This document shows positions 1 through 11,923 of a DNA stretch of 64,000 bases, piece after piece. Position 1 is the first letter of the stretch, and each line of letters begins with the position of its first letter. The position numbers were made by a program, and so were the translations under genes. The notes beneath the pieces are model-generated. The model did not search any database, had not been told where the DNA came from, and saw only the letters and a list, made by a program, of their open reading frames with translations. The stretch comes from Astrocystis sublimbata (lineage: Eukaryota > Ascomycota > Sordariomycetes > Xylariales > Xylariaceae): positions 186,001 to 250,000 of the forward strand of contig JAJNNY010000048.1 in assembly GCA_022453515.1 (NCBI GenBank), read 5' to 3'.

Positions 1-1661
1 ATACTCTCCGGCCGCGTAAAAGACGCCATCGTCTGCCCCGTGAGCACGCAGTACGACAAGGTCATCGAGACCGAGGGCTACGTCACCGAGCTGCTAGGCG
101 TACCCAAGAAAAAGGAGAACCTGGCTGATTTCCTGTCCGGCGGGTCCTCTGTGCTGTCGCTGAAGTTGGGAAGGGTCGATGTGCGGTTCCATGAGCCGTG
201 GAGTCTGAGGAAATACGTTGATGAATTGCTCACGAAGCTAGGGAAGAACCCCGGCGATGCCGAGAATCTGACAGAGAAGACACCCGAAAACGCAGCGCTG
301 AGACAAAAGCTGCTGCGCACCATGGGCTACAAGGTCCTCTCCGACATCAACGACATATCCGTCGTCATGCCGACCTCCCTCATCGGCACCGTGCTCCTGA
401 CCCTCCGCGGCCGCGGCGTCGGCCGAGCCGAACTGCTGCGCCGCATCGAATGGCTGATCGCCCGCGTGCGCGCTAAAGGCGGACGCGTGGCGCACTTCGG
501 AAACGCGCCCCTGACTGACGTCGTCGGCCGCGGACTAGAAGTGCTCGGGAAAGACCTTGTCGGCGAAGTCCAGGGCCTCGCGGAGCCGACGTACTATGCC
601 GTCGATAGGTTCCAGCTGTCCTTCTATCGCAACATGACGATCCACCTGTTCATCTCCGAAGCCCTGGTGAGCGTGAGCATGTACACGCGCGTCAAGCAGG
701 GCGGCGGGCCGGCGCACCAGGAGATCTCCTACAAGGCGCTGCGCGAGCAGGTGCTGTTCCTGTCCTCGCTTTTCCGCGGCGAGTTCATATTTCCTAGCGA
801 GGGGTTGGCGGCGAATCTGGAGAAGACGCTCATTGGTCTCGAGAACGATGCCGTCATCAGACTCCGGAGAGGCGCGGATGGGGTCATCGATAGTGTGGGG
901 CTGAGCGATGAGGAAAGACTCGCCGGACGGGAGAATTTCGATTTCTACTGCTTCCTGATATGGCCGTTCATTGAGTCGAGCTGGCTCGCGGCGACGAGTC
1001 TGATGGGGCTCACGCCGCCGGTGCAGCAGACGGAGGAGATATGGATCGAGGTTGCGCAGGCGCAGAATACGGCGCAGCTGGTTAGTCTTTCATGCATCTT
1101 CATTCAAGGCCTCACTTGTTTATTCAGTGTTTATGTACATTCCATTGCGATGCGACGTTGATCACTGACATTGTCTACCTATTCTAGCTCGGCAAAACCC
1201 TCTACCACCAAGGCGACCTCAGCTACTTCGAGGCCGTCAACCGCGAGACCATCAAGAACAGCTACCAGCGCTTCGAGGAAGAAGGCATCCTCTACGTGCA
1301 CAAGGCCAAGGACGCCAAGTCCTCGCCGCCTCGGCTATATCTTTCTTCTGAATGGCGCGCGCCGCGGGATCCGGAATCGGGTGCTTTAAAAGCGCAGGGC
1401 AAGCTCTGGGACTTCATTGAGAGGATTGCGGCGAGCAGGAGGGAGGGCAAGAATCGTCGCGACGGCGCGACGGTGAGTACAAGGGTGCTGAAGCTTGTCG
1501 ATGAGTTGGGGAGGGCCCTGTTCGAAGGCGCGACGGCTGAGGACCCGAGGAAGAAGGTGAAGGTCGATGCTAGGCTTAGTGAGGAGGAGACGAGGGATCT
1601 GAAGAGGGTTGTTAGGGACGAGAAGAGGAGGCGGAAGTTGGAGGGGAGGGCGCATTTGTAG
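1..1661 (+). CDS. Glycerol-3-phosphate/DHAP acyltransferase, PlsB family (5' partial)
   Basis: The gene runs in from the left edge; the frame is open from base 1. Exons are 1-1080 and 1188-1661, with a GTTAGT...TTCTAG intron at 1081-1187 that keeps phase 0. The visible part is the C-terminal portion of a PlsB/GNPAT-type enzyme, which puts the first acyl chain on glycerol-3-phosphate or dihydroxyacetone phosphate. The motif PVSTQYDKVIETEGYVTELL near the start corresponds to the conserved 'PVSxxYxxVxE' acyltransferase block of this family. The upstream HxxxxD catalytic block lies outside the window. The protein ends in a basic tail and the tripeptide AHL, which fits the peroxisomal PTS1 pattern [SAC][KRH][LM]. 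This suggests the peroxisomal DHAP acyltransferase branch. Family assignment is firm; the location is inferred. Confidence 0.88.
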
Positions 1662-1872
1662 AGGGACTTGGTCAGGAGCAGGGGTGGCGGACGGGAGGGG
1701 CTGTATATTATATTATATTATATTATACGGTGATACGGTGACTATACCATACCGTGAGGATTTTGATAAATGCGTGTGCTCATGAGATATAAGACTCTAG
1801 AATGCGAGAATGCTTGGGACTTCTTAATTCTACGATATGATATTTTACATTGTATAACCCCCAGCCCTAAAC

Positions 1873-2697
1873 TTAGGCGCTAAGTAAGTTCCACATCCCC
1901 AACGCCGCGCCGGCGAGCGGCATGAAGATGCGGTAGAAGTTGAGGTCGCCCCAGCGCCCGATGAGGTGGCGGGCGGTGTCGAGGCTCAGGACTTTGCGGG
2001 CGGGGTTGCTGTGGACTGGAATTACATGGTTAGCATGATTAGCCGATCTAGGTATATCTATTGCTTCCTTTTTTCTGATCTCTTCAACTTTGTTTACTCA
2101 TGTTGGATTGATTCTGGCTTTTTGGGAATACGAAGAATATGACGTCATGGCATTTATGTTGAGTTTTGAAATATAGGAATCCATGAGGACTATATTGGAC
2201 TCGGGTATGTGGTGAATTGGAAAAAGTCTGATGAGATGGGAGAAAAGAAAAGTCTGAGTTACTCACGAGCCGCTATCAAGGTATTGTTAATACCAGCAAT
2301 GAAAAATACGGTAAAGGGCAGCAGCAGCAGGTTCGCGACGCCGCCGCCCGCGTAGCCCCGCCACTCGCGGCCGACGGCGTGGTGCCGGTGCGCGAGGTAG
2401 AAGTAGTTCAGGCCCGTGACGACACCGGTGACGGGCACGTACAGCGAGCGGCTGAATTGCACGTACCACGCCTGGATCAGCCCGTCCGTGGCCCCGCCGC
2501 TTTGCAGGATTGCGGGGATTGCGGATATCGTGAGGGCGGAGATGCTGCCTGGGAGTTTGCGACGGGTTGTGAGTTGGGGTTGGGGGTTGAGGGAGTGGTT
2601 GGGTGGGTGGGTGCTTGGTCTGCGTACCGGATATCCAGGCTGAGCCGACGATGCTGCCGGTCGCGGCGACGGTAAGGGGCGTGGAGAGGAACGGCAT
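1873..2697 (-). CDS. DUF1772 (anthrone oxygenase-like) membrane protein
   Basis: Three exons on the minus strand, 2697-2628, 2548-2267 and 2015-1873, encode 164 residues; both junctions keep phase 1. The ATG at 2697 opens MPFLSTPLTVAATGSIVGSA, followed by a segment typical of DUF1772 proteins: a WISG start, a region ending in GLIQAWYVQFSRSLYVPVTG, and a hydrophobic LLLLPFTVFF stretch. The C-terminus reads LNFYRIFMPLAGAALGMWNL. Length and the run of short hydrophobic helices match the family. Some members oxidise anthrones in polyketide pathways, but many are solitary and uncharacterised. There is no polyketide synthase here, so no pathway is assigned. The second intron (2016-2266, 251 bp) is long for a fungal gene. 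Confidence 0.8.
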
Positions 2698-3288
2698 AGT
2701 TGGTGTGTGGAGATGTTAGGTTAGGCTATTTGGAGAAATGGACAGTGAGTGGGAGTGCGGTAGCGGGCAGAAGAAGAAGATGATCGTGTCCTGAGGTTTT
2801 AGCAAGTGGTAAGCATAGAAATGGTAATTAGGCGAATTGAATTGGTGAGGAGGCTTGGACAAGTTCTCGTCATGCTGAGATAATTGTAAGTGCGTACCGA
2901 TGCTTACTTATTTAGCTTCAAGTTGGATTCCGGCTGGTCGCCCGCTAAGGCACCCCGGAAATCCCGGACAATTCCTCCAGTCCGAAAGTGCAACACCGCA
3001 ACAGTTTCAACACACACAATTACGGACACACGTCAATCGATCTTTATGAGCGAATCCCTGAAAAGACCAATTGATTCGTCAGTATTGCATAGCACTTAAC
3101 TGGTAAGGAGTTAGGTATCACCTATCGAAGTTATTAATAGTTCGGTATTAGGTCATCTGTTGAAAAGCTTCATGCTCATACAATACCCACGAGGACTAGA
3201 GATACTTATGATGATGCATGCAACCCAAGAGACCGTATGTCAAGGCAAAGACAACAACAACACTCAAATTTTATTAATCAGCGGCCTA
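2698..3288. other. Intergenic, head of DUF1772 gene to tail of beta-lactamase-like gene
   Basis: About 590 bp with no convincing coding frame. The part next to 2697 is presumably the promoter of the minus-strand DUF1772 gene, and the AT-richer part near 3288 the 3' UTR of the next gene. No repeat or RNA gene was seen. Confidence 0.5.
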
Positions 3289-5642
3289 CTACTTCTTATC
3301 TAGTGTGACCCTCAAAGACGGCGACGTGATGCTGACCACCTTGCCCTCCGCATCCACGTTGAAGATGAGCTCGTCCATGGCCGCCGACCCGTAGATGATG
3401 GACGCCACATTCATCCACGACGCGCACGTCGTCGAGAACATGGCCGTTTCCAACGAGGGCACGGCCGCGTCTTCGAACACGGCTTTGAACGCGACCTTGC
3501 TGCTGCCGTCCGAGTTCTTGGCCTCGAGTCCGGTCGGGTAGAGTCTGATGCGTGGTGTCACGGGAAGGTAGCCTGTTTGAAGGGAAAGGTTAGTCATAAG
3601 AAGCACTTCTACCGCCCATCTGGAGAACTTGGCGCCATTCTGTGAAGTTTGCTGTCTTGGAAGATGCAACTGAAGGACGACAACATACCAGCCTGCAGAA
3701 AAGTCGCAATATAACCGAAGTTGGTCCCATTGCTGATCCATTGAGATATCTTGAGACCTGGCTGGTCGTCCGTCTCAATTGTCAGTGACGAGTTGAGCGC
3801 GGTGGTGTTCGAAAAGGCGAAGTGTCCGTTGTACTTGGCTCCCGTCTCGGCGCGGGCCGCTTCCTCGACGGCCGGGATAAGGATCTCGCCGACGATGTCT
3901 GAGGGCAGGTTAGCGTATATTCCTCGTTTTCGATGAAAAGATTCTTCAACTGCAAGTTGTACTTACCCATCATACCGAAATTCGCGTTCGATGGCAGCTC
4001 GCCAGCTAACAAAATCGAAATGCCAATATCGTAGTCCGGAACTTTGAACGGCTGTTGTCAGTATTGCTTGCCATGTTTGAGAAGCGCTGTATCCAGGCGT
4101 TATGGCCTCCACACTTGGTGAAATATGTTAAATAAGGATTTCAGGTACATACTGATTCCCAAGACGGAGCTGTACACATTGATCCGACCAGCTTTGTTGA
4201 ACGCCGTGATCCAGCGATTCGGTTGTCCCGCGACGTTGACCCTTCTCGCTCCCCACGGCGCGCCGACCGATGCGTGCTGATCGGTCGAGAACGAGAAGGG
4301 CTTGAGCCAGCGCCTTGTGATGGCTGGGTCGAGCAGCTTGTAGTTGAGCATCGAGCGCCCGAGCGCTGATAGGTCCCCTATGGACGAGTATATGTTGCCG
4401 GCTCTGCTCGCCGTATCAGTTTCTGGGGCCTTTTTACTAGTCGGATTGAGAATATGGTATATCTTACGCAGCAGATTCGCCCAGATCGAACGTCCATCCC
4501 GTTTTATCAGGGTTGCCGGGAATGATACCGCGCGCTTGATCGGGCGCCCGCAGGAACGTGTTGTTCATGCCAAGAGGCTCGAGCATTGTTTCCTTCAGAA
4601 GCGTCTCGAAAGGCTTGCCTGTGATGTCCTCGATCGCGTAGCCGCTAAGTTTTTCGCGTTAATCGGACTTTCTCCCTCAGAAATCAATGCATGTGCGCTA
4701 TTACTCACAGCAGTTGGAAGCCCACATTGGAATACGCCGCAGCCGTGAAAGGAGGTAGCGATGGGCTAGGCATATGAAGTCAGTATTAATGGCTCTGCAT
4801 AGTTACGTTTTGCTGAGCTGAGAACAGTCAAAACTCACTAGGTCTTCTCTAGACCGGTGAAAAACTCTGTAAAAGACATTAGCGAGAGTTAACCATCATT
4901 GGTCAAATTGAGAGATCCGCTCACGCTCTCGACTGCACGTGGGAAAGTCTCCGCAAGGAGGACGCTCTTGCGCGTCCAGGAGGGGGAACCCATATTCAAT
5001 GACATGGTCTCGTGTGTCCGGGGTCTGAGTCAGTTCGCCAAGGAGGGAATCTGGATGGTAGAGTCAGCCAGTCATGATCAGGGATGCGCCGATAGTCAAA
5101 GAATTGGACTCATTTGCCTTACAATCTCGAGGAATACCAGTCATCTGCGACGCGATACCTCCAATCGTGACCTTCTCCCACGCAATCTTCGTCACGGGGT
5201 CCGCGCCATCCGTCAGCGCCTTCAGCTCGGCAACGTATTTCGTGATCGGCGCATTCCAGATCTCGTCGCCCGCATTGATCAGGAATAGGTAGATCGTGTG
5301 GACCTTGGACAAGCTGCCTAGGCGGAAGACAGTGTTCTCATCCACCTTCTTGACGCCCGTCGTGTTCTGAGTCGCTAGCTTCGGCGCCGTGTGCAGCACC
5401 GAGAATATGGGCTTGGGGTCGTAGGCCGAGAAGACCTCGAGGGCGAAGGAATAGTTCTGCGCGCTGGCTGTGTAGTTCTTGAACACGTCGTTCAGGCTCG
5501 AAATCGCCCCCTTGATGGCCTCGCTATCTGTGAGATGTTGCGGTTTGGCGAAAACTGGCCCTTCAAGGGGACATATCGGCGCGGCTGTGCATGCTGGTAT
5601 CAGCACGCATGCTACTGCGACAGCGAGTGATCTGAGAAGCAT
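3289..5642 (-). CDS. Secreted beta-lactamase/penicillin-binding-protein-like serine hydrolase
   Basis: Nine exons on the minus strand: 5642-5123, 5050-4925, 4866-4839, 4765-4709, 4644-4468, 4403-4153, 4041-3967, 3898-3689, 3572-3289. They give 575 residues with every junction in phase. The N-terminus (MLLRSLAVAVACVLIPACTA) is a signal peptide. Family S12 signatures are present: the SxxK nucleophile motif S110-L-S-K113 in RLGSLSK, and the YxN motif Y236-S-N238 in AAAYSNVGFQLL. Cys pairs (PPCGDFPTC) suggest an oxidising, secreted setting. The last ~170 residues after PDYDIGISILLAGEL look like the C-terminal beta-sandwich of fungal ARB_00930-type proteins. The substrate is unknown; members can be esterases, peptidases or lactonases. 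The least certain junction is the exon 6/7 acceptor, an AAG at 4042, chosen because it alone restores frame (GIIPDYDIG). Confidence 0.85.
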
Positions 5643-7101
5643 GATGGCGGCACTTCAATCACTTCCGAGCGACAAGGTGGGGAAACCATGAGGCCGTGTG
5701 TTGCTGGTGGTATTGTATTTGACATCTTTGAGTAGACGGACGATTTTAGCAGAAGATTATGGGGTCGCATTGCCAAGCGATGTACCTGCCCTGGCATGGG
5801 CTGGATGATTATCGTGACATGATTATTCGGATGGTTTGGCATATTAACTTGGGCGATAGGATGCTTGGGGAAAGATTGAGATGTCTTCTTCCGACCGCGG
5901 TGCGGGTAAATATGCAGGGCCCAGGGTTTCACGACAGGTGAATAAAAATAATTGGACGAATCAGGCCACGGGGACGCTGCATCGTCATTAAAAGTAAGGT
6001 AGGATTGTTCATAGAGATGAATATTGAAAGGCCTGGAGTGGGAGATCCCGATATACTGGCTATATCATGACTCGATGTAAATGGACTTGCACAATGTAAT
6101 TGTAAGTGTGCTACGCCTCGAGAACACAGAGCATCCGATATTGCCTTCCGTCAATGGAGTAGAAAGCGACTCTTTTGGGGCAACGGAGGCAGCGGTCCTA
6201 CTAACCCGTCACACACCTGAATAAGGTGCGGATAAAGTGAGTCCAAATATAGCCGCCAACCTAGAAATACCCTCAATGCACAATGCAGATGATGGTAATG
6301 TGGATGTATGAATCGAGTCCAAAATCTTCAAAAGCACGACATCGGCCATAACTGGCATTCTGTTGAGAACTACGCCTGAAGCTGCTCCTATACGTTTAGT
6401 CGAGGTTGCTCACCTCGGAGCATGCTTTTTACCCATCATAGACTTGGTTTACACTAATATAACGTAAACTTGGGAACCTAAACTTTCTGTATAAAGCTGA
6501 ACACTTTGAGTGCCTCTGTTGAGTCTGCTGTTAATAAAGAAAAAAGGGGAGAGCCTTTGAAGAGAGACAAAGTAATGATGTTGTAATTACCATCCGTGCT
6601 TTGTGCGTTCATGCTACCCTGATGATACATAGCTAGGTATACCAGCCCCAACTTTACGTTGCGGATAGAAACTTCAATACGAGAAGTTCGTGATTAGTAT
6701 CAAGTACGCATAATACATGTCGGTATCTCCATATTGATGATCGGTTCTGCATTCAATCAATACGCTCTTTTATTCACACACATGTTTGTGCTTACACTTT
6801 GCAACACATGATTGTAGAGAAAGGCCGAGTTTTCCATCCCACAAAGGTCTTATAGAAGATGCACAAAGCTTATGGGGAGAAACAAATATACACAATTGAC
6901 TTATTGTGGTGTATGATATGGGGCATAACAATGGGCTTTGTTTCATCAACACTCAGTGGATGCGATCGACTATATATCCCACTCCCTCACTCTTCACCTA
7001 ATTACTGTTATACGTCTGTCTCGATGGTCAATCAATCTCACAATACCTCTCAAAGCACAGAAACTGTCAACATCAACAGAAACCATAAAAAATCAGAGAA
7101 A
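5643..7101. promoter_or_regulatory. Divergent intergenic region between hydrolase and Ulp1-like gene
   Basis: About 1.46 kb separates the minus-strand hydrolase start from the plus-strand gene at 7102, so it should hold both promoters. A TATATAT run at 6970-6976 followed by CT-rich leader sequence is a plausible core promoter and 5' UTR for the plus-strand gene. I see no coding frame with fungal-type codon use and no repeats. Confidence 0.4.
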
Positions 7102-8163
7102 ATGGCCAATATTGGGGATACAGATAACGTTCAATATGGAAGGGCTACAGTGTTGGTTAATGGATTGATGGAGCCGAAACCGAGATCATGGGTGGCTTTC
7201 CAGAGGTCAGCAGACGGTGTCGAACCGTCAGCGGCCGAAGACAGTTTGTACGCCCTAAACTGCCTCCAGTTCAAACGCGACAGTTACTTAGAACGGTATT
7301 CGGTCGAAATCCCAACGCAAGCTTTGCTCAAAAGCTTACCGCAAGTATGCCGAAACATGATTCACATACCAGATTGCTGTCAACGCGTTTTTTTCGAACT
7401 TGGTGAAGACATTTTGGATCAACGGATCGAAGACGAATGGCGGGGAAATGAGCTTTTCTGGGAGCCCTTCCTAAGGGCGGAATACGTGTTCTGGCCCATG
7501 CAGACAAGTGAGGGATACTTTGTAACGGCTATTTTCCACAAGCGACGAGGGATGATAGACGATCCGGATTTCGACGCGGACGCGAACCCGGATGACTCTG
7601 TGCCACAGATACCGGGACCCTACAATATAATTGACGCATGGTCTATTGTAGACACCGAGAGAGGCCAAGGAGCCCAAGAAAGGGAGGCCCTCGTCAGAGA
7701 TCGGCTCCAGCAAATACTCAGCCAGGACAGTATCATGTTCCTCGCGAACGCCTACAAAGACAGGCCGGTCATATTAAATGGGTCACCAACTAGACAGGGG
7801 ATGCCTTGGGTCCCCCAATACAACAACGACTATGGCTGGAGCTCGGGCATTCGAGCCTTTGCCCTTATTCGGCAACTAGTACAACGCGTTCTCGAGTACC
7901 ACATCGCGGAAATGGAATACAGTGACGACTTTTTCCGAGAATCAACTTGCGGCTGGCTCAACGTCGACCAAGTCAGGCACGAGATGATGGGGATCTCCGC
8001 CATTTGCGCTGTGAACGATATGCGTTGGAACGCTCGGCTGTCTATCGAGTGTATAAAGCGTCTTTACACATTCGAGCCCGAGCCTCGGGATGAACTATTT
8101 GATGCGGATATGCTGAGACCGGATGACACACATATGAGAATCCATACACCCATACCTTTTTGA
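7102..8163 (+). CDS. Hypothetical protein resembling a Ulp1/C48 cysteine protease with lost catalytic residues
   Basis: An intronless frame. It is open from 6859, but I chose the ATG at 7102 (context gagaaaATGGCC, preceded by a TATA-like run at about 6970 and a CT-rich leader), giving 353 residues; 7024 is an alternative. No family is recognised outright. The order of conserved-looking blocks resembles Ulp1-type proteases. A segment EGYFVTAIFHKRRG sits where the catalytic HW strand would be, YNIIDAWSIVD where the Asp strand would be, and PWVPQYNNDYGWSSGIRAF where the Gln...(D)CG helix start would be. In this reading Gln239 is kept, but the His position is Tyr139 and the Cys position is Ser248, suggesting a non-catalytic relative. 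The C-terminal half has an EMMGISAICAVNDMRWNARL helix. The family link is inference. Confidence 0.6.
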   Translation: MANIGDTDNVQYGRATVLVNGLMEPKPRSWVAFQRSADGVEPSAAEDSLYALNCLQFKRDSYLERYSVEIPTQALLKSLPQVCRNMIHIPDCCQRVFFELGEDILDQRIEDEWRGNELFWEPFLRAEYVFWPMQTSEGYFVTAIFHKRRGMIDDPDFDADANPDDSVPQIPGPYNIIDAWSIVDTERGQGAQEREALVRDRLQQILSQDSIMFLANAYKDRPVILNGSPTRQGMPWVPQYNNDYGWSSGIRAFALIRQLVQRVLEYHIAEMEYSDDFFRESTCGWLNVDQVRHEMMGISAICAVNDMRWNARLSIECIKRLYTFEPEPRDELFDADMLRPDDTHMRIHTPIPF

Positions 8164-9403
8164 GACTGATGCAGATCCCATCCATGGTGTACTTTAGGGA
8201 AGAGGAAGGAAGATAAAAAGTGCGGTGCTTTTCAATTGATAGACCGGTTTATTATACTGCTGGTTGTTATCGGGTCTTTTATAGATACTTTGTAGCATTT
8301 GTATTTATATCTTACTTCAAATACCGGTAAAACTCTTCATTGTAATTGATAACACAGGGAATCTATGTGCTCAGTATTAATTACTCCCTTCCCAAGTACA
8401 GAAATGCATTTACTTTGGTAGGGGACTATTAGTCATTAATTATGAGAATTTGAGGGGGGCTCACGACATGTTACCTCGTTCATCTTGTTCGGCATAAGAA
8501 GATTACGTTACTACCTCTATATCTCTCATTTTATGAGCATCAATCAGCGCGAAGAGTAACACTAGTAGAATTATCAAGTTGAATAGAAGCGACAGTCACT
8601 TATGATCAGAGTAGTCACCCGTCATGTCTGAGAGCCACCAACCGGAGAATGAGCTGTGTGTTACCTCGATTGCCCATCACGGCGGCCATCGTAGTGCGTT
8701 AATCATGATTATCATACCTGTTTCTACAAGAGCATTCAAAGTTCCAAATCAGCGATTCAGGTACCTAGGTAGCAAAGGGAATTGACTGTTGCGAGTAATA
8801 CTCACTTGAAGCGCATAGCCGAGGCGCCACACAGAAGAGATAAGACCGGTTTTCAGTTATTACCTCCACCTTTCTGTCGACCACGAATAGTACTGTCAAG
8901 CGCCTCATCTATTTTGTGTGGCACTTCGACTAGGTAGCTAATAGCCCAGCGGAGTTCTGCATTGACATTAAGAACGTCGCATTGATTATGTCAGCCAACA
9001 GCTCCTGCTATTCAACTTCAACTTCATGTCAAACCCCTAACTACTAAGTAGTTATTGTCAAGGACTTTTTTGGAGTGTAGAACACTAGCAGTAGTCATTC
9101 AGTCACATAGTCGAGTAGAATAATAGTAGTAGCGGTAAGGTATCAGTTGTATTAATGCCCAGGCTCCCCCAAGACACTTGGGAGTCGTCCAGAGCATACT
9201 TCTATAGCGCATCACATCTCTACCCTATAGGAGACCCCTAGTAGGGTAGCTCCTGGGCCGTATCGAGACTTTAGCTACCTTGCCCAACATCTACCATCAA
9301 CCATCTACCATCTTCCATCTTCCATCTACCATCTCCCCCCATCTCCCTTTCCTAAGCATTCCACCCTTCCCCCCATTTCCCCACTTCACTTCACATCACC
9401 CAT
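8164..9403. other. Intergenic, AT-rich
   Basis: About 1.24 kb with stops in all frames. It holds one exact TACCTAGGTA palindrome (8762-8771), a short hairpin-capable AACTACT/AGTAGTT pair near 9040, and a degenerate CCATCTA/CCATCTT run at about 9289-9340 just downstream of the next gene's stop. Nothing else was recognised. Confidence 0.5.
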
Positions 9404-10274
9404 CTAAGGTCCATACTCAGGCCAGTTAATAGCCGAAACATCCACATAGCACTTCGAGTCGCGGGCCTCGGCGTGGCTCGAGAGGCTGCCCTCAGGCAGC
9501 TCGCTGAGCAGGTCGCACTCGGGGATGAGGGTGATGGCGGTGCAGTTCTCGGGCACGTCCTGGACCGAGACGGCGTTCTCGCTATCCCACACGTCGTACG
9601 CGAAGCGCACGACGATGAAGTCCGAGTCGTAGTAGGGGACCTTGCGCGGGCACGCCACGAATGTTCCCGTGCCCTGCGCGAAGTTCGTCACGTAGAAGTA
9701 TGGGTCCGGCTGCATGAGCAGGGACACGCCGGTTGTGCCGGCGCCGCCGTTGATGTGCACGAAGCTGGGGTGGTGGTGTTAAATTTATGGGTGGATGGGA
9801 GGATTGGGATGGGGAAGGACTTACTGCTCCTTGGGGTACGCCGAGTCGAACTCGTCCTCGCCCTGGACTGTGAGGCCCAGAGGGAAGGGCGGGTTGCCGC
9901 TGTCGCTGATGATGCTGCCCTGGACGGCGCGGACCTCGGCGGCAGTGCCTAATTGATCACGGTTAGTTTCGAATTATATTCAGAGCAACAAGAAAGATTC
10001 AAAACTTACCATTGTGGTAGAAGACGTATCCGTCGCCCTCCTGCGCCGTGAGCACGGCCTCGTTGAGGCCGGCGCCGATGTGGATACCGAGGAGCTCTTG
10101 GCCGTGGACGGACGGGCTCAGGTCGGTCGACGGGTCCGTCACGTTGGCGACGAGACGGAAGCCCTTGGAGAGCTCGTTGGGCGGGTAGTTGGGGACGATC
10201 TGCCGGGCGGCGAGAGGGGTGGCGCTGGCCAGGCTGGTGAGGCCGGCGGCGGTGGCGAGGGCGGTGCGGAACAT
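9404..10274 (-). CDS. Secreted fungal protein (DUF7907-like)
   Basis: Three exons on the minus strand (10274-10010, 9948-9825, 9764-9404) encode 249 residues; the junctions are in phases 1 and 2. The N-terminus MFRTALATAAGLTSLASATP is a signal peptide, followed by an LAARQ sequence that could be a propeptide site. The mature part begins with a segment reading KGFRLVANVTDPSTDLSP, a start seen in small fungal secreted proteins grouped as DUF7907, and has a VLTAQEGDGYVFYHN block. Four cysteines in the C-terminal third could form two disulfides. No catalytic motif was found. The function is unknown; it could be a wall-associated or effector-like protein. The family name is from memory of sequence style and is less certain than the gene model. 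Confidence 0.75.
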
Positions 10275-11923
10275 GGTGATTAAAATTAGGGGGTTGGTGG
10301 TGTATAAGTCTATCAGAGGAAAACGTTGGAAGAGTGAGGTTGGTATTAGCTGGGATGAGAGAGAATGTGATGGTGGTGGTGGTGAGGAGAGATGTGGTTA
10401 AGCTGAGAGGACGAGTCCCTTATATATATCAAATCGACACCATGTTGAAAGTCAACACAAGGTCTATTGTGCGATCAGTTATCGTGGCAAAACAACTGTG
10501 ACAATTACTTAAGCGAGCGTTGAAGGGACTTGAGGTTCTCTCATCGCGGACGTCGCGAATGCGATGTGCATTGCGGTCAGCAACACGAGCTCTTGGATTT
10601 ACCCATGTTAACCCCATATTAACCAACCAACCTCCCCTGTTGCAGCAGGGTGCAGGCGGCAATCGTACGGCGTAGTGCAACTTGTTGTCGGTCGTTGGTA
10701 TGCCGAGTATGCAGAGCTTCCACAATTGAATCCTACTGTATGCCCCCAGGTGTGTAAGCAGATCGATCTGATCTAGGCTTAGTCATTGCGCATGATCGCA
10801 ATTCAAAATACGCATAACCGTCTCTCCTGATCAACAATTCGACATTGCACTAAACGAACATATGCAAATACTTTGTCGCAACACCACATGGCGGCCGGCT
10901 ATCGTCAATTACACATACACTTACATTCTACTCATAGGGCCACAGCTGGAAGCTTACCGGATTACCAAAGATCTACTATAGGCGCCTTTGCATCGCATCG
11001 TGTTGCTTGAATCGCGTTGCATCTCGTGATGTGGTAGCAATGATGGGATGTTTTTATTCTTTCAGTTCAGATTATTGCATGAACAGGTTCCGAGACAGCG
11101 AGGTCCGCAATACACTAGCTGCGCCGTACTGTAGAGTCGGTGCTGTGCCGTAGAGTCGCATCGGGGTAGCCCGACTTGTGGAGAAGCTCCAGAGCCGAGG
11201 AGAGCCTCGGCGGCCAGCTGGACTGTGTCGCCGTCCAGGGGAACCTCAGATCCGGACCGGAGAGTAGACTGTGCCTTTCAGCTGTATATCGATCGACAAT
11301 GGCGAACAAACGTTACATTCATACAGGCGAGACAGGTGGTGCCATCACGGGGCTCTGCTGGGCATTCGCTGTAGATCTTGCGGCACAGGATGCAAGGCTG
11401 GGGCAGCTCGATCAGCGCAGCCCTACGAAACTTCGTGTTAGTACCTATTTAGAATATAACCCGGTCGCGTCATGGGTCTTCTCTAAATTGTTGACTCATG
11501 GGTTCTCAAGGCAGCAGAATTGCACCCACCACAGATACAAGTCATGACTCGTGCTCGTTTTCGTTCTCCATCTTCTGTCCGATTGACCATGCTAAGAATA
11601 TTCACGAACGCGACACAAACGACAGTTTGAATGACATGACTCAGTTGCAGCATCTCAATACTCAGGGTGGCTTAGCATGTGGGTGTAGGATCACATTTCC
11701 ACTGTCACCAGAACATATACTCGAGGAATCCTTTATATTCATTTCATTTCATTTCGTTTTGTATTGTGTATCTTGCATCATCATCATCATATCATCGTCG
11801 GGGCGTTCCGAGATCTTTTCCGTCGTCAGAGAACTGATTGATGGGCTCCAGTCATTCAGGTGACCTCGCGCGTTGCGCGTATGTGTATGCTAGGGATACT
11901 GTTCATACCAACGTCCGGTCCAT
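10275..11923. other. Intergenic between secreted protein and GLTP gene
   Basis: About 1.65 kb. A CT-rich leader and TATATA at 10423-10430 (minus-strand TATA) suit the promoter of the secreted-protein gene. A 57-codon stop-to-stop frame at 11278-11448 on the minus strand carries a CxxC...C...CxxC pattern, but it has no start or gene context. A (CAT)n run lies near 11776. Otherwise nothing was seen. Confidence 0.4.

Noticed and set aside
6859..7101. N-terminal extension of the Ulp1-like protein
   Set aside because: It overlaps a TATA-like run and CT-rich leader, and its residues look unlike the rest; the start at 7102 has a better context.
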